Below, piece after piece: positions 1 through 7,996 of a DNA stretch of 19,196 bases. Where the stretch lies: the NCBI GenBank assembly GCA_944392525.1, contig CALXXB010000031.1, positions 1 to 19,196 of the forward strand, read 5' to 3'. Position numbers and translations under genes: made by a program. The DNA comes from an uncultured Clostridia bacterium (GTDB taxonomy: Bacteria > Bacillota_A > Clostridia > TANB77 > CAG-508). How positions within the stretch are numbered: the stretch's first letter is position 1; each line of letters begins with the position of its first letter. The notes beneath the pieces were generated by a model, which saw only the letters and a list, made by a program, of their open reading frames with translations, made no database searches and was not told the origin of the DNA.

Positions 1-1128
1 ATGAGAGAAATAGAAGCAAAAGATAAGGTAAAAGTATTACTTGCACAAAGTCTATTTGGAAATCCAGATGTTTTATTACTAGATGAGCCAACAAACGACT
101 TAGATGTAAAAAGTATTAACTGGTTACAAGAATTTTTAATAGATTTTGAAAATACCGTAATAGTTGTATCTCATGATAGATATTTCTTAAATAAAGTTTG
201 TACACATATAGCAGACGTAGACTTTGGTAAAATAAAAGTATATCCTGGAAATTATGACTTCTGGTATGAATCAAGTCAATTGGCATTAAAACAAGCAAGA
301 GAACAAAATAAGAAAAAAGAAGAAAAGATTAAAGAATTACAAGACTTTATTGCTAGATTTAGTGCAAATGCTTCTAAATCAAAACAAGCTACATCAAGAA
401 AGAAAACTCTAGAGAAAATACAATTAGAAGAAATAAAACCATCTAATAGAAAATATCCATACATAGATTTTAAACCAGATAGAGAACCAGGAAAAGAAAT
501 ATTACAAGTAAAGAATGTTTCTAAAACAGTAGATGGAGTAAAATTATTAGATAACATATCTTTTGATGTTAAAGAAGGAAATAAAATAGCAGTTTTAGCT
601 GATAATGAACTTGTAAAAACAGTTTTATTCCAAATTATTGCGGGAGAAATAGAGCCAGATGAAGGCGAAATTGTTTGGGGTACTACTATTACAAATACTT
701 ATTTTCCAAAAGATAATAACTATTTATTTGAAACAGATGAAAATGTTACAGAATGGTTAAGAAAATATTCTAAAGACCCAGATGAAACATATGTTAGAAG
801 TTTCTTAGGAAGAATGTTATTCTCAGGAGATGAGGCATTAAAGAAAGTAAATGTTTTATCAGGAGGGGAAAAGGTAAGATGTGTATTATCTAAGATGATG
901 TTATCAGGAGCAAACTTCTTGATATTTGATGAACCAACAAACCATTTAGATATGGAAAGTATAACTTCATTAAATGAAGGTATGAAGAAGTTTACAGGAA
1001 ATATTATATTTACTTCACATGACCATGAATTAACACAAACTGTAGCAAATAGAATTATTGATATAAAAGAAAATGGAGAAGTAATAGATAGAGAAGTTTC
1101 TTATAATGAGTATTTAGGAGTTGAATAA
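1..1128 (+). CDS. ABC-F family ATPase, C-terminal part (5' end outside window)
   Basis: Soluble tandem-ABC ATPase of the ABC-F type, a family that acts on ribosomes in translation or antibiotic protection and has no membrane domain. Only 375 residues are present; the family is usually above 500, so the first Walker A and most of ABC1 lie outside, and the ATG at position 1 is probably an internal Met. Visible: ABC1 Walker B LLLDEPTNDLD (about 25-35) and switch His (SHD, about 58); a Lys/Glu-rich linker (about 95-145); ABC2 (about 166-360) with signature LSGGEK (286-291), Walker B IFDEPTNHLD (308-317) and switch His340. Oddities: the ABC1 signature position reads EAKDKVK rather than LSGGEK, and the ABC2 P-loop reads ADNELVKT (200-207), lacking the glycines of GxxGxGKS but keeping the Lys. 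I recall degenerate forms in the YbiT-like ABC-F branch, so this may be a family trait. Its TAA overlaps the next ATG (TAATG), so the two genes are co-translated. Subfamily not assigned. Confidence 0.9.
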   Translation: MREIEAKDKVKVLLAQSLFGNPDVLLLDEPTNDLDVKSINWLQEFLIDFENTVIVVSHDRYFLNKVCTHIADVDFGKIKVYPGNYDFWYESSQLALKQAREQNKKKEEKIKELQDFIARFSANASKSKQATSRKKTLEKIQLEEIKPSNRKYPYIDFKPDREPGKEILQVKNVSKTVDGVKLLDNISFDVKEGNKIAVLADNELVKTVLFQIIAGEIEPDEGEIVWGTTITNTYFPKDNNYLFETDENVTEWLRKYSKDPDETYVRSFLGRMLFSGDEALKKVNVLSGGEKVRCVLSKMMLSGANFLIFDEPTNHLDMESITSLNEGMKKFTGNIIFTSHDHELTQTVANRIIDIKENGEVIDREVSYNEYLGVE

Positions 1129-1697
1129 TGTTAAAGAAAGCTAGTTTAAAGGATTTTAAAGACTTATATAGAAAACATATTGTAAAGGATTTCCCAAGAG
1201 AGGAAAGAAGATCATTAAATAAATTTAAGAAAAGAATTACAAGGGGAAAAGAAGAAGCATATATTTATTTTGAAAATGGAAAAGAAAAAGCATATACAAT
1301 AATAGTGGTTTTAAATAATTATGTTATGGTAAGTTTTCTTGCTGTTTTTGAACAATATAGAGGAGAGGGTATTGGAACTAAATTATTAAAAGAAATAAAA
1401 GAAAATTTTAGTAACAAAAAAGGAATTTTGCTTGAAGTAGAAAATCCTAAATATAGCAAAAGTCAGAAAGAAAAAGAAATAAGAGAAAGAAGAATTAAAT
1501 TTTATGAGAAATCTAATTATAAGATAGTAGATGGAGTAGAAGTAAATTCACATTCAATTATGTTCAATATTATGATTTTGAATATAAATAATGAACAAAT
1601 AAATAAACAAGAAATAGCTAAGGAGTTTAATGATTTTTACACAAATATTTTTAGAAGATATGATAAAAACTTATCTTTTAGGATAATAGAAAGTTAA
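1128..1697 (+). CDS. GNAT family N-acetyltransferase
   Basis: Predicted acetyl-CoA-dependent N-acetyltransferase of 189 residues, a normal length for a single GNAT domain. The acetyl-CoA pyrophosphate loop (motif A) is seen as QYRGEGIGTKLL (about 76-87), after a beta strand ending in LAVFEQ. The segment RRIKFYEKSNYKIV (about 121-134) matches the late helix and strand where the family often has a catalytic Tyr. The N-terminus is very basic. The start is fixed by the TAATG overlap with the ABC-F gene, without its own spaced ribosome binding site, so translational coupling is likely. The ORF ends just before a hairpin terminator and is the last gene of its transcript. Substrate unknown; the gene order with an ABC-F protein is not enough to assign one. 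Confidence 0.85.
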   Translation: MLKKASLKDFKDLYRKHIVKDFPREERRSLNKFKKRITRGKEEAYIYFENGKEKAYTIIVVLNNYVMVSFLAVFEQYRGEGIGTKLLKEIKENFSNKKGILLEVENPKYSKSQKEKEIRERRIKFYEKSNYKIVDGVEVNSHSIMFNIMILNINNEQINKQEIAKEFNDFYTNIFRRYDKNLSFRIIES

Positions 1698-1699
1698 AT

Positions 1700-1732
1700 A
1701 AAAAATGAAAGGTTTTAAACCTTTCGTTTTTT
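1700..1732. terminator. Bidirectional intrinsic terminator between convergent genes
   Basis: The core stem GAAAGGT/ACCTTTC (1707-1713 with 1719-1725) has a short TTTAA loop. It is extended by an A tract (1700-1705) facing a T tract (1727-1732) across one possible G-U pair. The T tract follows the stem on either strand, so it can end both the GNAT transcript and the converging PP2C operon transcript. Confidence 0.85.
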
Positions 1733-1740
1733 ATTTATAT

Positions 1741-2598
1741 TTAATCTTTTTTATAAACAATCAAAGTTCTTTCTTTTCCGATATGTTCTAAAGAATTTAG
1801 ATGCTCTAATAAAGCTTTAATAGTTTCTTTATTTTCGAAGAAAGGTTCACAGCCATCTGAGTAAGCACATATATATTCTACGTTTGATAAATCTACTTTA
1901 TATGTATCTATATAATATTCTGCAGTATCTTCACCAGAAAATGCTCCGTAGGATACATCCTTACCATTATATTTTTGTGAAGGATTATTTCTATAATCTT
2001 TTCTTACCATAATTCTATCTTTTGGATCATTCCAATTAAATGTATGTTCTTTTGAGTATATATTATTTAAATAATCTTCAAATTGTTTGTGATTATTAAT
2101 TGTTGCAAAAACTATGTTATAGTTTTCATCTAGTAATGTTATATGGCAGTCTCCCAAAGAAAAACAATATAAGTAATTATCAATAATTTTACCTCCGACT
2201 GCTTCACAGCAATAGTAATCTTCTTTTAGATAATCTATATCTCTGTTAGAGTTTAAAGGTTTTAGAGCTTTATTACATAATTTTGAAATATCCATAATAA
2301 CATTTTCTGAAACTTCGTTATCTGAATATTTTTCTATCTCGGAAATAAAAGTATCACATACTATTTTTGCAGAATCAAAGGCCCCGCTAGGATTTGGATA
2401 GGTTTCTACCCAGTATTTAGCTTCTTCTTCATTTTTCGGATATGGAACTGCTTCTCCTTTTATATTATCTCTTGTAACTCCATCAGCGACACAAAAAGCT
2501 AAATCTTTTATTTTATAATAATCTTCTACTACTGGAGTAAGATTTAATTTAGTAAAAATAGTATTATCAAAGGTTTTATCATAAATTAATTTAAACAT
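1741..2598 (-). CDS. PP2C-like protein phosphatase, partly degenerate metal site
   Basis: Predicted cytoplasmic Ser/Thr phosphatase-fold protein of the PPM/PP2C superfamily, 285 residues from the chosen start. PP2C-like landmarks occur in the right order: VADGVTRD (38-45, metal-binding DG motif), FSLGDCHITLLD (146-157, like the family's GDS/GDC strand) and AYSDG (245-249). The C-terminal strand TLIVYK is also PP2C-like, but the Asp-Asn/Asp pair expected before it is replaced by KER (275-277), and I see no clear first-motif Asp. Catalysis may therefore be altered. No membrane segment. Starts: ATG 2598 lies one base after the upstream stop (translational coupling), with a GGAG 12 nt upstream; ATG 2610 or TTG 2616 would add 4 or 6 residues but leave the GGAG too close to, or inside, the ORF. 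Third gene of the glycan operon; it may dephosphorylate a protein or small-molecule partner there (inference). Confidence 0.72.
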   Translation of the reverse strand: MFKLIYDKTFDNTIFTKLNLTPVVEDYYKIKDLAFCVADGVTRDNIKGEAVPYPKNEEEAKYWVETYPNPSGAFDSAKIVCDTFISEIEKYSDNEVSENVIMDISKLCNKALKPLNSNRDIDYLKEDYYCCEAVGGKIIDNYLYCFSLGDCHITLLDENYNIVFATINNHKQFEDYLNNIYSKEHTFNWNDPKDRIMVRKDYRNNPSQKYNGKDVSYGAFSGEDTAEYYIDTYKVDLSNVEYICAYSDGCEPFFENKETIKALLEHLNSLEHIGKERTLIVYKKD

Positions 2599-2599
2599 A

Positions 2600-3553
2600 T
2601 TAACTTTCATCTCCAATTTCTCTTATTAAAATATTATTTATTGTTTTTCTAGCAAAATCATTATTATATAAACAAAGACTAGAATTAGTAGCTTTTTTAA
2701 TACATTCTTCTAAATTGTCTATGTTTTCGCACATTTGTATATACCCTAGATTTTTAAGCCAATCATATGATTCTACTATTTTGTGTGTAAGACTATCAAA
2801 CACAACACAAGGTGTTTCTGTAATAGCAGAAAATATCATACCATGAAGTCTATCTGTTATAACAAGCTCTGTACTTTGAAGTTCTTTAAATTTATTTTCT
2901 AATATTTGTTTCCTTTTTTTCTCTGAAATGTTATTAACGACTTCGGTTCCAATGTTCATATCAGTAATTTTATAAGAATTAAAATGTTCTTTTATATATT
3001 TGATAATTGAATCTGTCATATCATTTCCTAATGTTTTTTCTTTATCTCTTCTAAACATTAAAAGAACTCCACTTCTTTGCATGTTAGATATTTCTTTTAA
3101 ACTCATAACAATATCAGGAGTTAAGTAAACTTTAGCATTATAAAAATGTTTTTTCATAAATTCGTATGACCTTTTTTCTCTTGCCATTATTATTAAATTA
3201 TTATGTGCATTATATATTTTTTTGGAAATATTTAGTTCTTCATCACTTTCAAAATAAGCTGTCTGAGGAAAAATAATAATTTTATTATTAGGATAAGAAG
3301 AGATAGCTTCTCTTCTACCTTTTTCTGGCGTAACATAAGTATCTCCAATGTTACCACCACCATGTAATAAAATTATATCATCACTTTTTATATAGCTTTT
3401 TACTCTTCTGGCGCATACATCCAATTTTTCTTCCTGCATTACATACAGTTTTTTATTAGGGAAAAGCTCTCTTATCATTTTTTCCTCAGCATATGCTATT
3501 GCTAAATCACCAATGTTTGCATGATGTGGTGTTCCCATAAGAATAATTTTCAT
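2600..3553 (-). CDS. Polysaccharide pyruvyl transferase family protein
   Basis: Member of the polysaccharide pyruvyl transferase (PS_pyruv_trans) family, whose characterised members transfer pyruvate from PEP as a ketal onto sugars of exopolysaccharide or cell-wall polymers. 317 residues, typical length. Visible family landmarks: N-terminal GTPHHANIGDLAIAYA (7-22), LLHGGGNIGD (62-71), IIFPQTAYF (93-101) and ITDRLHGMIFSAI (232-244). No signal peptide, so it acts in the cytoplasm, presumably on lipid- or nucleotide-linked sugar intermediates. Start: two ATGs are possible (3559 and 3553). The AGAGG at about 3565-3561 lies one base from the first and 7 nt from the second, so 3553 is preferred. 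It starts 10 nt after the glycosyltransferase stop and ends within the start region of the PP2C-like gene: a tight operon. Some family members are not proven pyruvyl transferases, so the exact donor is inferred. Confidence 0.88.
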   Translation of the reverse strand: MKIILMGTPHHANIGDLAIAYAEEKMIRELFPNKKLYVMQEEKLDVCARRVKSYIKSDDIILLHGGGNIGDTYVTPEKGRREAISSYPNNKIIIFPQTAYFESDEELNISKKIYNAHNNLIIMAREKRSYEFMKKHFYNAKVYLTPDIVMSLKEISNMQRSGVLLMFRRDKEKTLGNDMTDSIIKYIKEHFNSYKITDMNIGTEVVNNISEKKRKQILENKFKELQSTELVITDRLHGMIFSAITETPCVVFDSLTHKIVESYDWLKNLGYIQMCENIDNLEECIKKATNSSLCLYNNDFARKTINNILIREIGDES

Positions 3554-3563
3554 AAACATACCT

Positions 3564-5480
3564 CTATTCTATATCTTCTATTATTTGTGATAAATATTTT
3601 TTGTCATAAACATTATTTGTAATGTTTCCACCAGATACTTCGTTAGTATACTTATTAGCAATTTTTTCTTGTTTTTTTGCATTTCTTTTATACCATTCAT
3701 ACTCAATATCAAAATGTCCCATATCTAATGCTTGATATCCTTCTTTTGCTAAATCATATGCAAGTACTGTAGCCGTAGGTCCTAATGCAAATAAAATTAA
3801 TGTATCTTTTGGCTCTTGTTTTAACCTATTTAAGATTTCATCATATTTACTAAAAGCATTTTCAGAAGGACAAATTATTCTTCTTATTGACTTACATTTT
3901 GCAAGTAAATCATTTCCTACGCCAACTCTAGTTTGAGCACCTTCACAAATTATAATGTCACGGCCTTTCCATATTTGTTTAAGCATTGAGAAATATTTTC
4001 CAGTATTACTTCTATCTTTATATCTAATATAAAGTCTTGTTAAATTTGCTGTTGCATATTCCATATCTTCATTAATATATTTAAGCCAAGTTTTTCTAGT
4101 TCTATCCATATTTTTAATCCAGAAGATCTCACTTTCTTCTGTTAAATTGTTAAATTCATTTATAACATCTGGAATTCCTATTAAGCAAAAATCTTCTTTA
4201 CTTCTTAGAATTTCTTCTAGTCTATGTGAAAGTCTTTCGTCATAAGCTTGGAAATCTAAATCTTTTCCAAGTATTAAATCTAATTCTCCATCACCAAAAC
4301 GTGCAATAGATTTTCTTTCTATAAGAATTTTGTTTATAGAATCTTCTATATTTAAGATTTTTATTTTGCTTTGTTCCATTTCTTTTAACAAGGATTCTTT
4401 CATATTTACTATTTCTGGATCCATTTCTTTATTTTCTATTTCTCTATATGTATTAGGATTTGGTTTAGACATTTTTTCCCTCTCTTCTTTTGACATTATT
4501 TTTCTTACTTGTTTTAAAATATCACAATATTTTAATGTTTGCTCATAATCTCTTGTTACTATAGATTCTATAATATATTGTACTGACTTTATAATAGTAG
4601 GTATTTTTAAATCATTGTTTAACATATAAAACCATTTCATTTTTACTAAGACTTCTATTCTTTCTTCGTTTGTTAATAAGTCTGTATCTATAAATCTATA
4701 CAAAATATAGTTCATACTTTTAGCATAATAGTAACGATAATATTCTAAGTTATTTGAAGTCCTAAAATTATCATATATAATCCTATATGCTTTGTTTATT
4801 CCTAAAAAATATTGTTTTGAACAGTTTGTTGAAATAGAATTTGAATCTCTTAATCTATAATTATAAACATTATCAGGAGTATAAAAAACTCTCTCAGAAT
4901 GAATAAAACAATAAGTAGTAAAAATTGCATCTTCTGCTGGTAATTTTTCTACGAAACGAATACCTAATTTGTCTAAAAAAGATTTTCTAAAAATCTTATT
5001 CCAAACGCCTGAGTTCATTATAAAGAATGAATTTGTATAATCTTTAATTGATAATCTAAATGATTTGAACTTTTCTCTGTCAAATACAGGTTTTTGCCAT
5101 TTTGTACCATCTTCATCTGTGTTTGTGTAGTTTCCTATAGCATAATCTGCATTTGTTTCTTCTATTGTATTATATAAACTTTCACAAGAATTAGGGTCAA
5201 AAAAATCATCAGAATCGAGAAACATAATATATTTCCCAGTAGCATTGTCTAGACCTGTGTTTCTAGCTCCTGATAGACCTTGGTTTTCTTGATGAATTAA
5301 TATAAATCTTGGATCTTTTTTTACATATTCTTCTGCTATTTTACTTGAATTATCTGTTGAACCATCATCAATTAATAATACTTCTAAGTTTTTATATGTT
5401 TGTTTTACAACAGAATCTAATGCACAAGGTAAATATTTTTCAACATTGTAAATTGGTACTATAATTGTAATTTTGTCCAT
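3564..5480 (-). CDS. Two-domain glycosyltransferase: GT2 (GT-A) fused to GT-D (DUF1792)
   Basis: Fusion of two glycosyltransferase folds in 638 residues. Domain 1 (about 3-230) is a family 2 GT-A enzyme: IIVPIYNVEKYL start, LIDDGSTD (36-43), NQGLSGARNTG, metal-binding DSD (89-91) and AEDAIF (182-187). A helical linker (about 240-375) includes a charged stretch near 329-370. Domain 2 (about 378-615) is a DUF1792/GT-D enzyme: RFGDGE (394-399, the DxE-type metal motif), ICEGAQTRVGVGNDLL (511-526), FALGPTA (564-570) and GHFDIEYEW (588-596). Known of the family: GT-D was defined from streptococcal dGT1, which adds sugars to serine-rich repeat adhesins and also combines two glycosyltransferase activities. 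Here it probably adds two successive sugars to a surface glycan or glycoprotein. The start has an AAAGGAG about 8 nt upstream. First gene of an operon with its own promoter. Acceptor and sugars unknown. Confidence 0.9.
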   Translation of the reverse strand: MDKITIIVPIYNVEKYLPCALDSVVKQTYKNLEVLLIDDGSTDNSSKIAEEYVKKDPRFILIHQENQGLSGARNTGLDNATGKYIMFLDSDDFFDPNSCESLYNTIEETNADYAIGNYTNTDEDGTKWQKPVFDREKFKSFRLSIKDYTNSFFIMNSGVWNKIFRKSFLDKLGIRFVEKLPAEDAIFTTYCFIHSERVFYTPDNVYNYRLRDSNSISTNCSKQYFLGINKAYRIIYDNFRTSNNLEYYRYYYAKSMNYILYRFIDTDLLTNEERIEVLVKMKWFYMLNNDLKIPTIIKSVQYIIESIVTRDYEQTLKYCDILKQVRKIMSKEEREKMSKPNPNTYREIENKEMDPEIVNMKESLLKEMEQSKIKILNIEDSINKILIERKSIARFGDGELDLILGKDLDFQAYDERLSHRLEEILRSKEDFCLIGIPDVINEFNNLTEESEIFWIKNMDRTRKTWLKYINEDMEYATANLTRLYIRYKDRSNTGKYFSMLKQIWKGRDIIICEGAQTRVGVGNDLLAKCKSIRRIICPSENAFSKYDEILNRLKQEPKDTLILFALGPTATVLAYDLAKEGYQALDMGHFDIEYEWYKRNAKKQEKIANKYTNEVSGGNITNNVYDKKYLSQIIEDIE

Positions 5481-5514
5481 ATATCCATCTCCTTTTTGTC
5501 TATATTACACAGAA

Positions 5515-5543
5515 ATTATATCACAAAAATTGACATAATTCAA
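5515..5543 (-). promoter_or_regulatory. Sigma-A-type promoter of the glycosyltransferase operon
   Basis: On the minus strand, -35 TTGAAT (5543-5538), a 17-bp spacer and -10 TATAAT (5520-5515). The -10 lies 34 bp upstream of the start codon at 5480, leaving a short leader that includes the AAAGGAG ribosome binding site. Near-consensus hexamers and optimal spacing make this convincing. Confidence 0.8.
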
Positions 5544-5634
5544 ATAAAAAAATTATTATCCATATCCTAAAAATATAAAATTAATTTTAGAAACATACGT
5601 GTTCGAAGAATAATATAAAAATAAATTAAAACAT

Positions 5635-5663
5635 TTGACTTAAGACATACGGATTGTTATAAT
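5635..5663 (+). promoter_or_regulatory. Sigma-A-type promoter of tex
   Basis: -35 TTGACT (5635-5640), a 17-bp spacer and a perfect -10 TATAAT (5658-5663). Transcription should start near 5670, giving a leader of roughly 105 nt before the tex ATG. It is back to back with the promoter of the leftward glycosyltransferase operon, about 90 bp away. Confidence 0.85.
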
Positions 5664-5715
5664 AGGACTGTTAGTATGCAGTTCTATTTTTGGAAAAATT
5701 AGTAAAATGAAGAGG

Positions 5716-5741
5716 CTGTTTTTGGTCGTCCAAAAAAACAG
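5716..5741 (+). other. Hairpin in the tex 5' leader
   Basis: CTGTTTTTGG (5716-5725) can pair with CCAAAAAAACAG (5730-5741) around a TCGT tetraloop, with two bulged A residues. It lies in the predicted leader RNA between the promoter and the ribosome binding site (AGAGG, 5762-5766). No U tract follows, so it is not a standard terminator. A role in mRNA stability or translation is possible but untested. It matches no riboswitch I recognise. Confidence 0.45.
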
Positions 5742-5776
5742 GGCAGGGAAGAAAAAAAGAAAGAGGTATAAGAGTA

Positions 5777-7960
5777 ATGGATAAAATTATTAAAACAATA
5801 GCAGAAGAATTAAATATAAAAGAAAAACAAGTAGAAAATGCAATCAAATTAATAGATGAAGGAAATACAATACCATTTATTGCACGTTATAGAAAAGAAG
5901 TAACAGGAGGACTAAGCGATGAAATCCTTAGGGATTTAGGAGAAAGACTAACTTATTTAAGAAATTTAGAGCAAAGAAAAGAAGAAGTTGTAAAATCAAT
6001 AGATGAACAAGGAAAGTTAACAGACGAAATTTTACAAGCAGTGGCAATTGCAAAAACTTTAGCAGAAGTAGAAGATATCTATAGACCTTATAAACAAAAG
6101 AAGAAGACAAGAGCTACAGTTGCTAAAGCAAAAGGTTTAGAGCCATTAGCAAATATAATATTAGAACAAAAAGAAACAAAAGATATAAATGAAATTGCAA
6201 AAGAGTATGTAAATATAGATAAATTATCAGAGGAAGATAAGAAAAATAAGGATAAAATAGTTAAAAGTGCAGATGATGCAATAGCAGGAGCATTAGATAT
6301 AATTGCAGAAATAATATCAGATGAACCAAAATATAGAAAACAAATAAAAAAAATTTGTTATAGAGAAGCTTTAATTGTAACAAAAGCAGCTAAAGAAAAC
6401 GAAAAATCTAATTATGAAATGTATTATGATTACAACGAAGCTATAAAATACATACCAAGTCATAGAATTTTAGCAATAAACAGAGGAGAAAAAGAAGGAT
6501 TCTTAAAAGTAAAAATAGAAAAGCCAGAAGATAAAATATTAAATTATATTGAAAGAGATATAATAAAAGGAGAAACACAATTTACATCAATGTTAAAAGA
6601 AACTATATTAGATAGTTTTAGAAGATTAATAGAACCTTCAATTGATAGAGAAATTCGTTCTGACTTAACGGAAAAAGCAGAAGAAAAAGCAATTAAGGTA
6701 TTTGGTAAAAATTCTAAACAATTGTTATTAGGTGCACCAATAAAGGGAAAAACAGTTATGGGATTTGACCCGGCATATAGAACAGGTTGTAAAATAGCAG
6801 TAATTGATGAAACAGGAAAAGTTCTAGATTATACAACAGTATATCCAACAGAGCCACAAAATGATGTAGAAGGAGCTAAAAAAGAATTATTAAAACTAAT
6901 TGATAAAGACAAAGTAGATATGATAGCAATAGGAAATGGAACAGCATCAAGAGAATCTGAAATGTTTGTTGCAGATATGATAAAAGAATGTGATAGAGAT
7001 GTTCATTATGTAATTGTAAGTGAAGCGGGAGCATCTGTATATTCTGCATCTAAGCTTGCTACAGAAGAATATCCAGATATTAATGTATCAATAAGAGGGG
7101 CTATATCAATTGCAAGAAGATTACAAGACCCATTAGCAGAGTTGGTTAAAATAGACCCAAAAGCAATAGGTGTTGGACAATATCAACACGATGTAAACCA
7201 AAAGAAATTATCAGAAAGTTTAACAGCCGTTGTAGAAGATAGTGTTAATAAAGTAGGTGTAGATGTAAACACAGCAACACCATCACTATTATCTTATGTA
7301 TCAGGAATAAATAATACAATTGCTAAGAATATTGTAAAATATAGAGATACAAATGGAAAGCTAAAAAATAGAAAAGAATTACTAAAAGTTCCAAAGTTAG
7401 GAAAAGTAGCATATGAACAATGCGCAGGTTTCTTAAGAATATATGATGGAGATAATCCATTAGAAGTAACAGCAGTTCACCCAGAGAGTTATGAAGCTAC
7501 AGAAAAACTATTAGAGAAAATAGGATTTAACAAAAATGACTTAAAAGACAAAGAAAAATTAGAAGATTTAAGAAACAAATTAAAGAATGTAAATGTAGAA
7601 GAAATGTCTAAAGAATTAGATATTGGAGAGATGACATTAACAGATATAATTGAAGAATTATCAAGACCAGGAAGAGACCCTCGTGAGGACATGCCAAAGC
7701 CTATTTTAAGAAGCGACGTTCTAAAATTAGACGATTTAAAAGAGGGAATGGTATTAACGGGCACAGTAAGAAATGTAATCGATTTTGGAGCGTTTGTGGA
7801 TATTGGAGTTAAACATGATGGTTTAGTACATATTTCAGAGATGAGTGATAAATACATTAAAAATCCATCTGACGTTGTATCTGTTGGTGATATTGTAAAA
7901 GTCAAAGTAATAAAAATAGATAGAGAAAGACAAAAAGTTGGACTATCTATGAAAGTATAA
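5777..7960 (+). CDS. tex: Tex-type RNA-binding transcription accessory protein
   Basis: Cytoplasmic nucleic-acid-binding protein of the Tex family, linked in other bacteria to transcription and RNA metabolism. 727 residues, standard for the family. Domains in order: N-terminal helical/HTH region (about 1-320) with the conserved TIPFIARYRKEVTGGL segment near 31-46; a YqgF/RNase H-like domain opening with VMGFDPAYRTGCKIAVID (327-344); helix-hairpin-helix region (about 490-560) with NTATPSLLSYVSGI and LLKVPKLGKVAYEQCAGFLRI; an acidic, Lys-rich segment (about 575-630); C-terminal S1 domain (about 655-727) with GTVRNVIDFGAFVDIG and DGLVHISEMS. The ATG is 10 nt after AGAGG. It is monocistronic: own promoter upstream and a terminator directly downstream. 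Nothing looks broken. Confidence 0.97.
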   Translation: MDKIIKTIAEELNIKEKQVENAIKLIDEGNTIPFIARYRKEVTGGLSDEILRDLGERLTYLRNLEQRKEEVVKSIDEQGKLTDEILQAVAIAKTLAEVEDIYRPYKQKKKTRATVAKAKGLEPLANIILEQKETKDINEIAKEYVNIDKLSEEDKKNKDKIVKSADDAIAGALDIIAEIISDEPKYRKQIKKICYREALIVTKAAKENEKSNYEMYYDYNEAIKYIPSHRILAINRGEKEGFLKVKIEKPEDKILNYIERDIIKGETQFTSMLKETILDSFRRLIEPSIDREIRSDLTEKAEEKAIKVFGKNSKQLLLGAPIKGKTVMGFDPAYRTGCKIAVIDETGKVLDYTTVYPTEPQNDVEGAKKELLKLIDKDKVDMIAIGNGTASRESEMFVADMIKECDRDVHYVIVSEAGASVYSASKLATEEYPDINVSIRGAISIARRLQDPLAELVKIDPKAIGVGQYQHDVNQKKLSESLTAVVEDSVNKVGVDVNTATPSLLSYVSGINNTIAKNIVKYRDTNGKLKNRKELLKVPKLGKVAYEQCAGFLRIYDGDNPLEVTAVHPESYEATEKLLEKIGFNKNDLKDKEKLEDLRNKLKNVNVEEMSKELDIGEMTLTDIIEELSRPGRDPREDMPKPILRSDVLKLDDLKEGMVLTGTVRNVIDFGAFVDIGVKHDGLVHISEMSDKYIKNPSDVVSVGDIVKVKVIKIDRERQKVGLSMKV

Positions 7961-7965
7961 AATAA

Positions 7966-7990
7966 AAGAAGCGGTTTTAATCCGCTTCTT
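7966..7990. terminator. Bidirectional terminator between tex and the HD-GYP gene
   Basis: A perfect 9-bp stem AAGAAGCGG/CCGCTTCTT (7966-7974 with 7982-7990) with a 7-nt loop. On the + strand it is followed by AATTTTTT, and on the - strand by a T-rich run, so it can end both tex and the leftward HD-GYP gene, whose stop is at 7997-7999. Confidence 0.88.
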
Positions 7991-7996
7991 AATTTT

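Noticed and set aside
276..557. Minus-strand ORF inside the ABC-F gene
   Set aside because: Shadow of the coding strand: no ribosome binding site, Phe/Ser/Leu-rich translation typical of antisense frames in AT-rich DNA. The same applies to 116-298, 5928-6110, 7489-8004 and 4330-4548.
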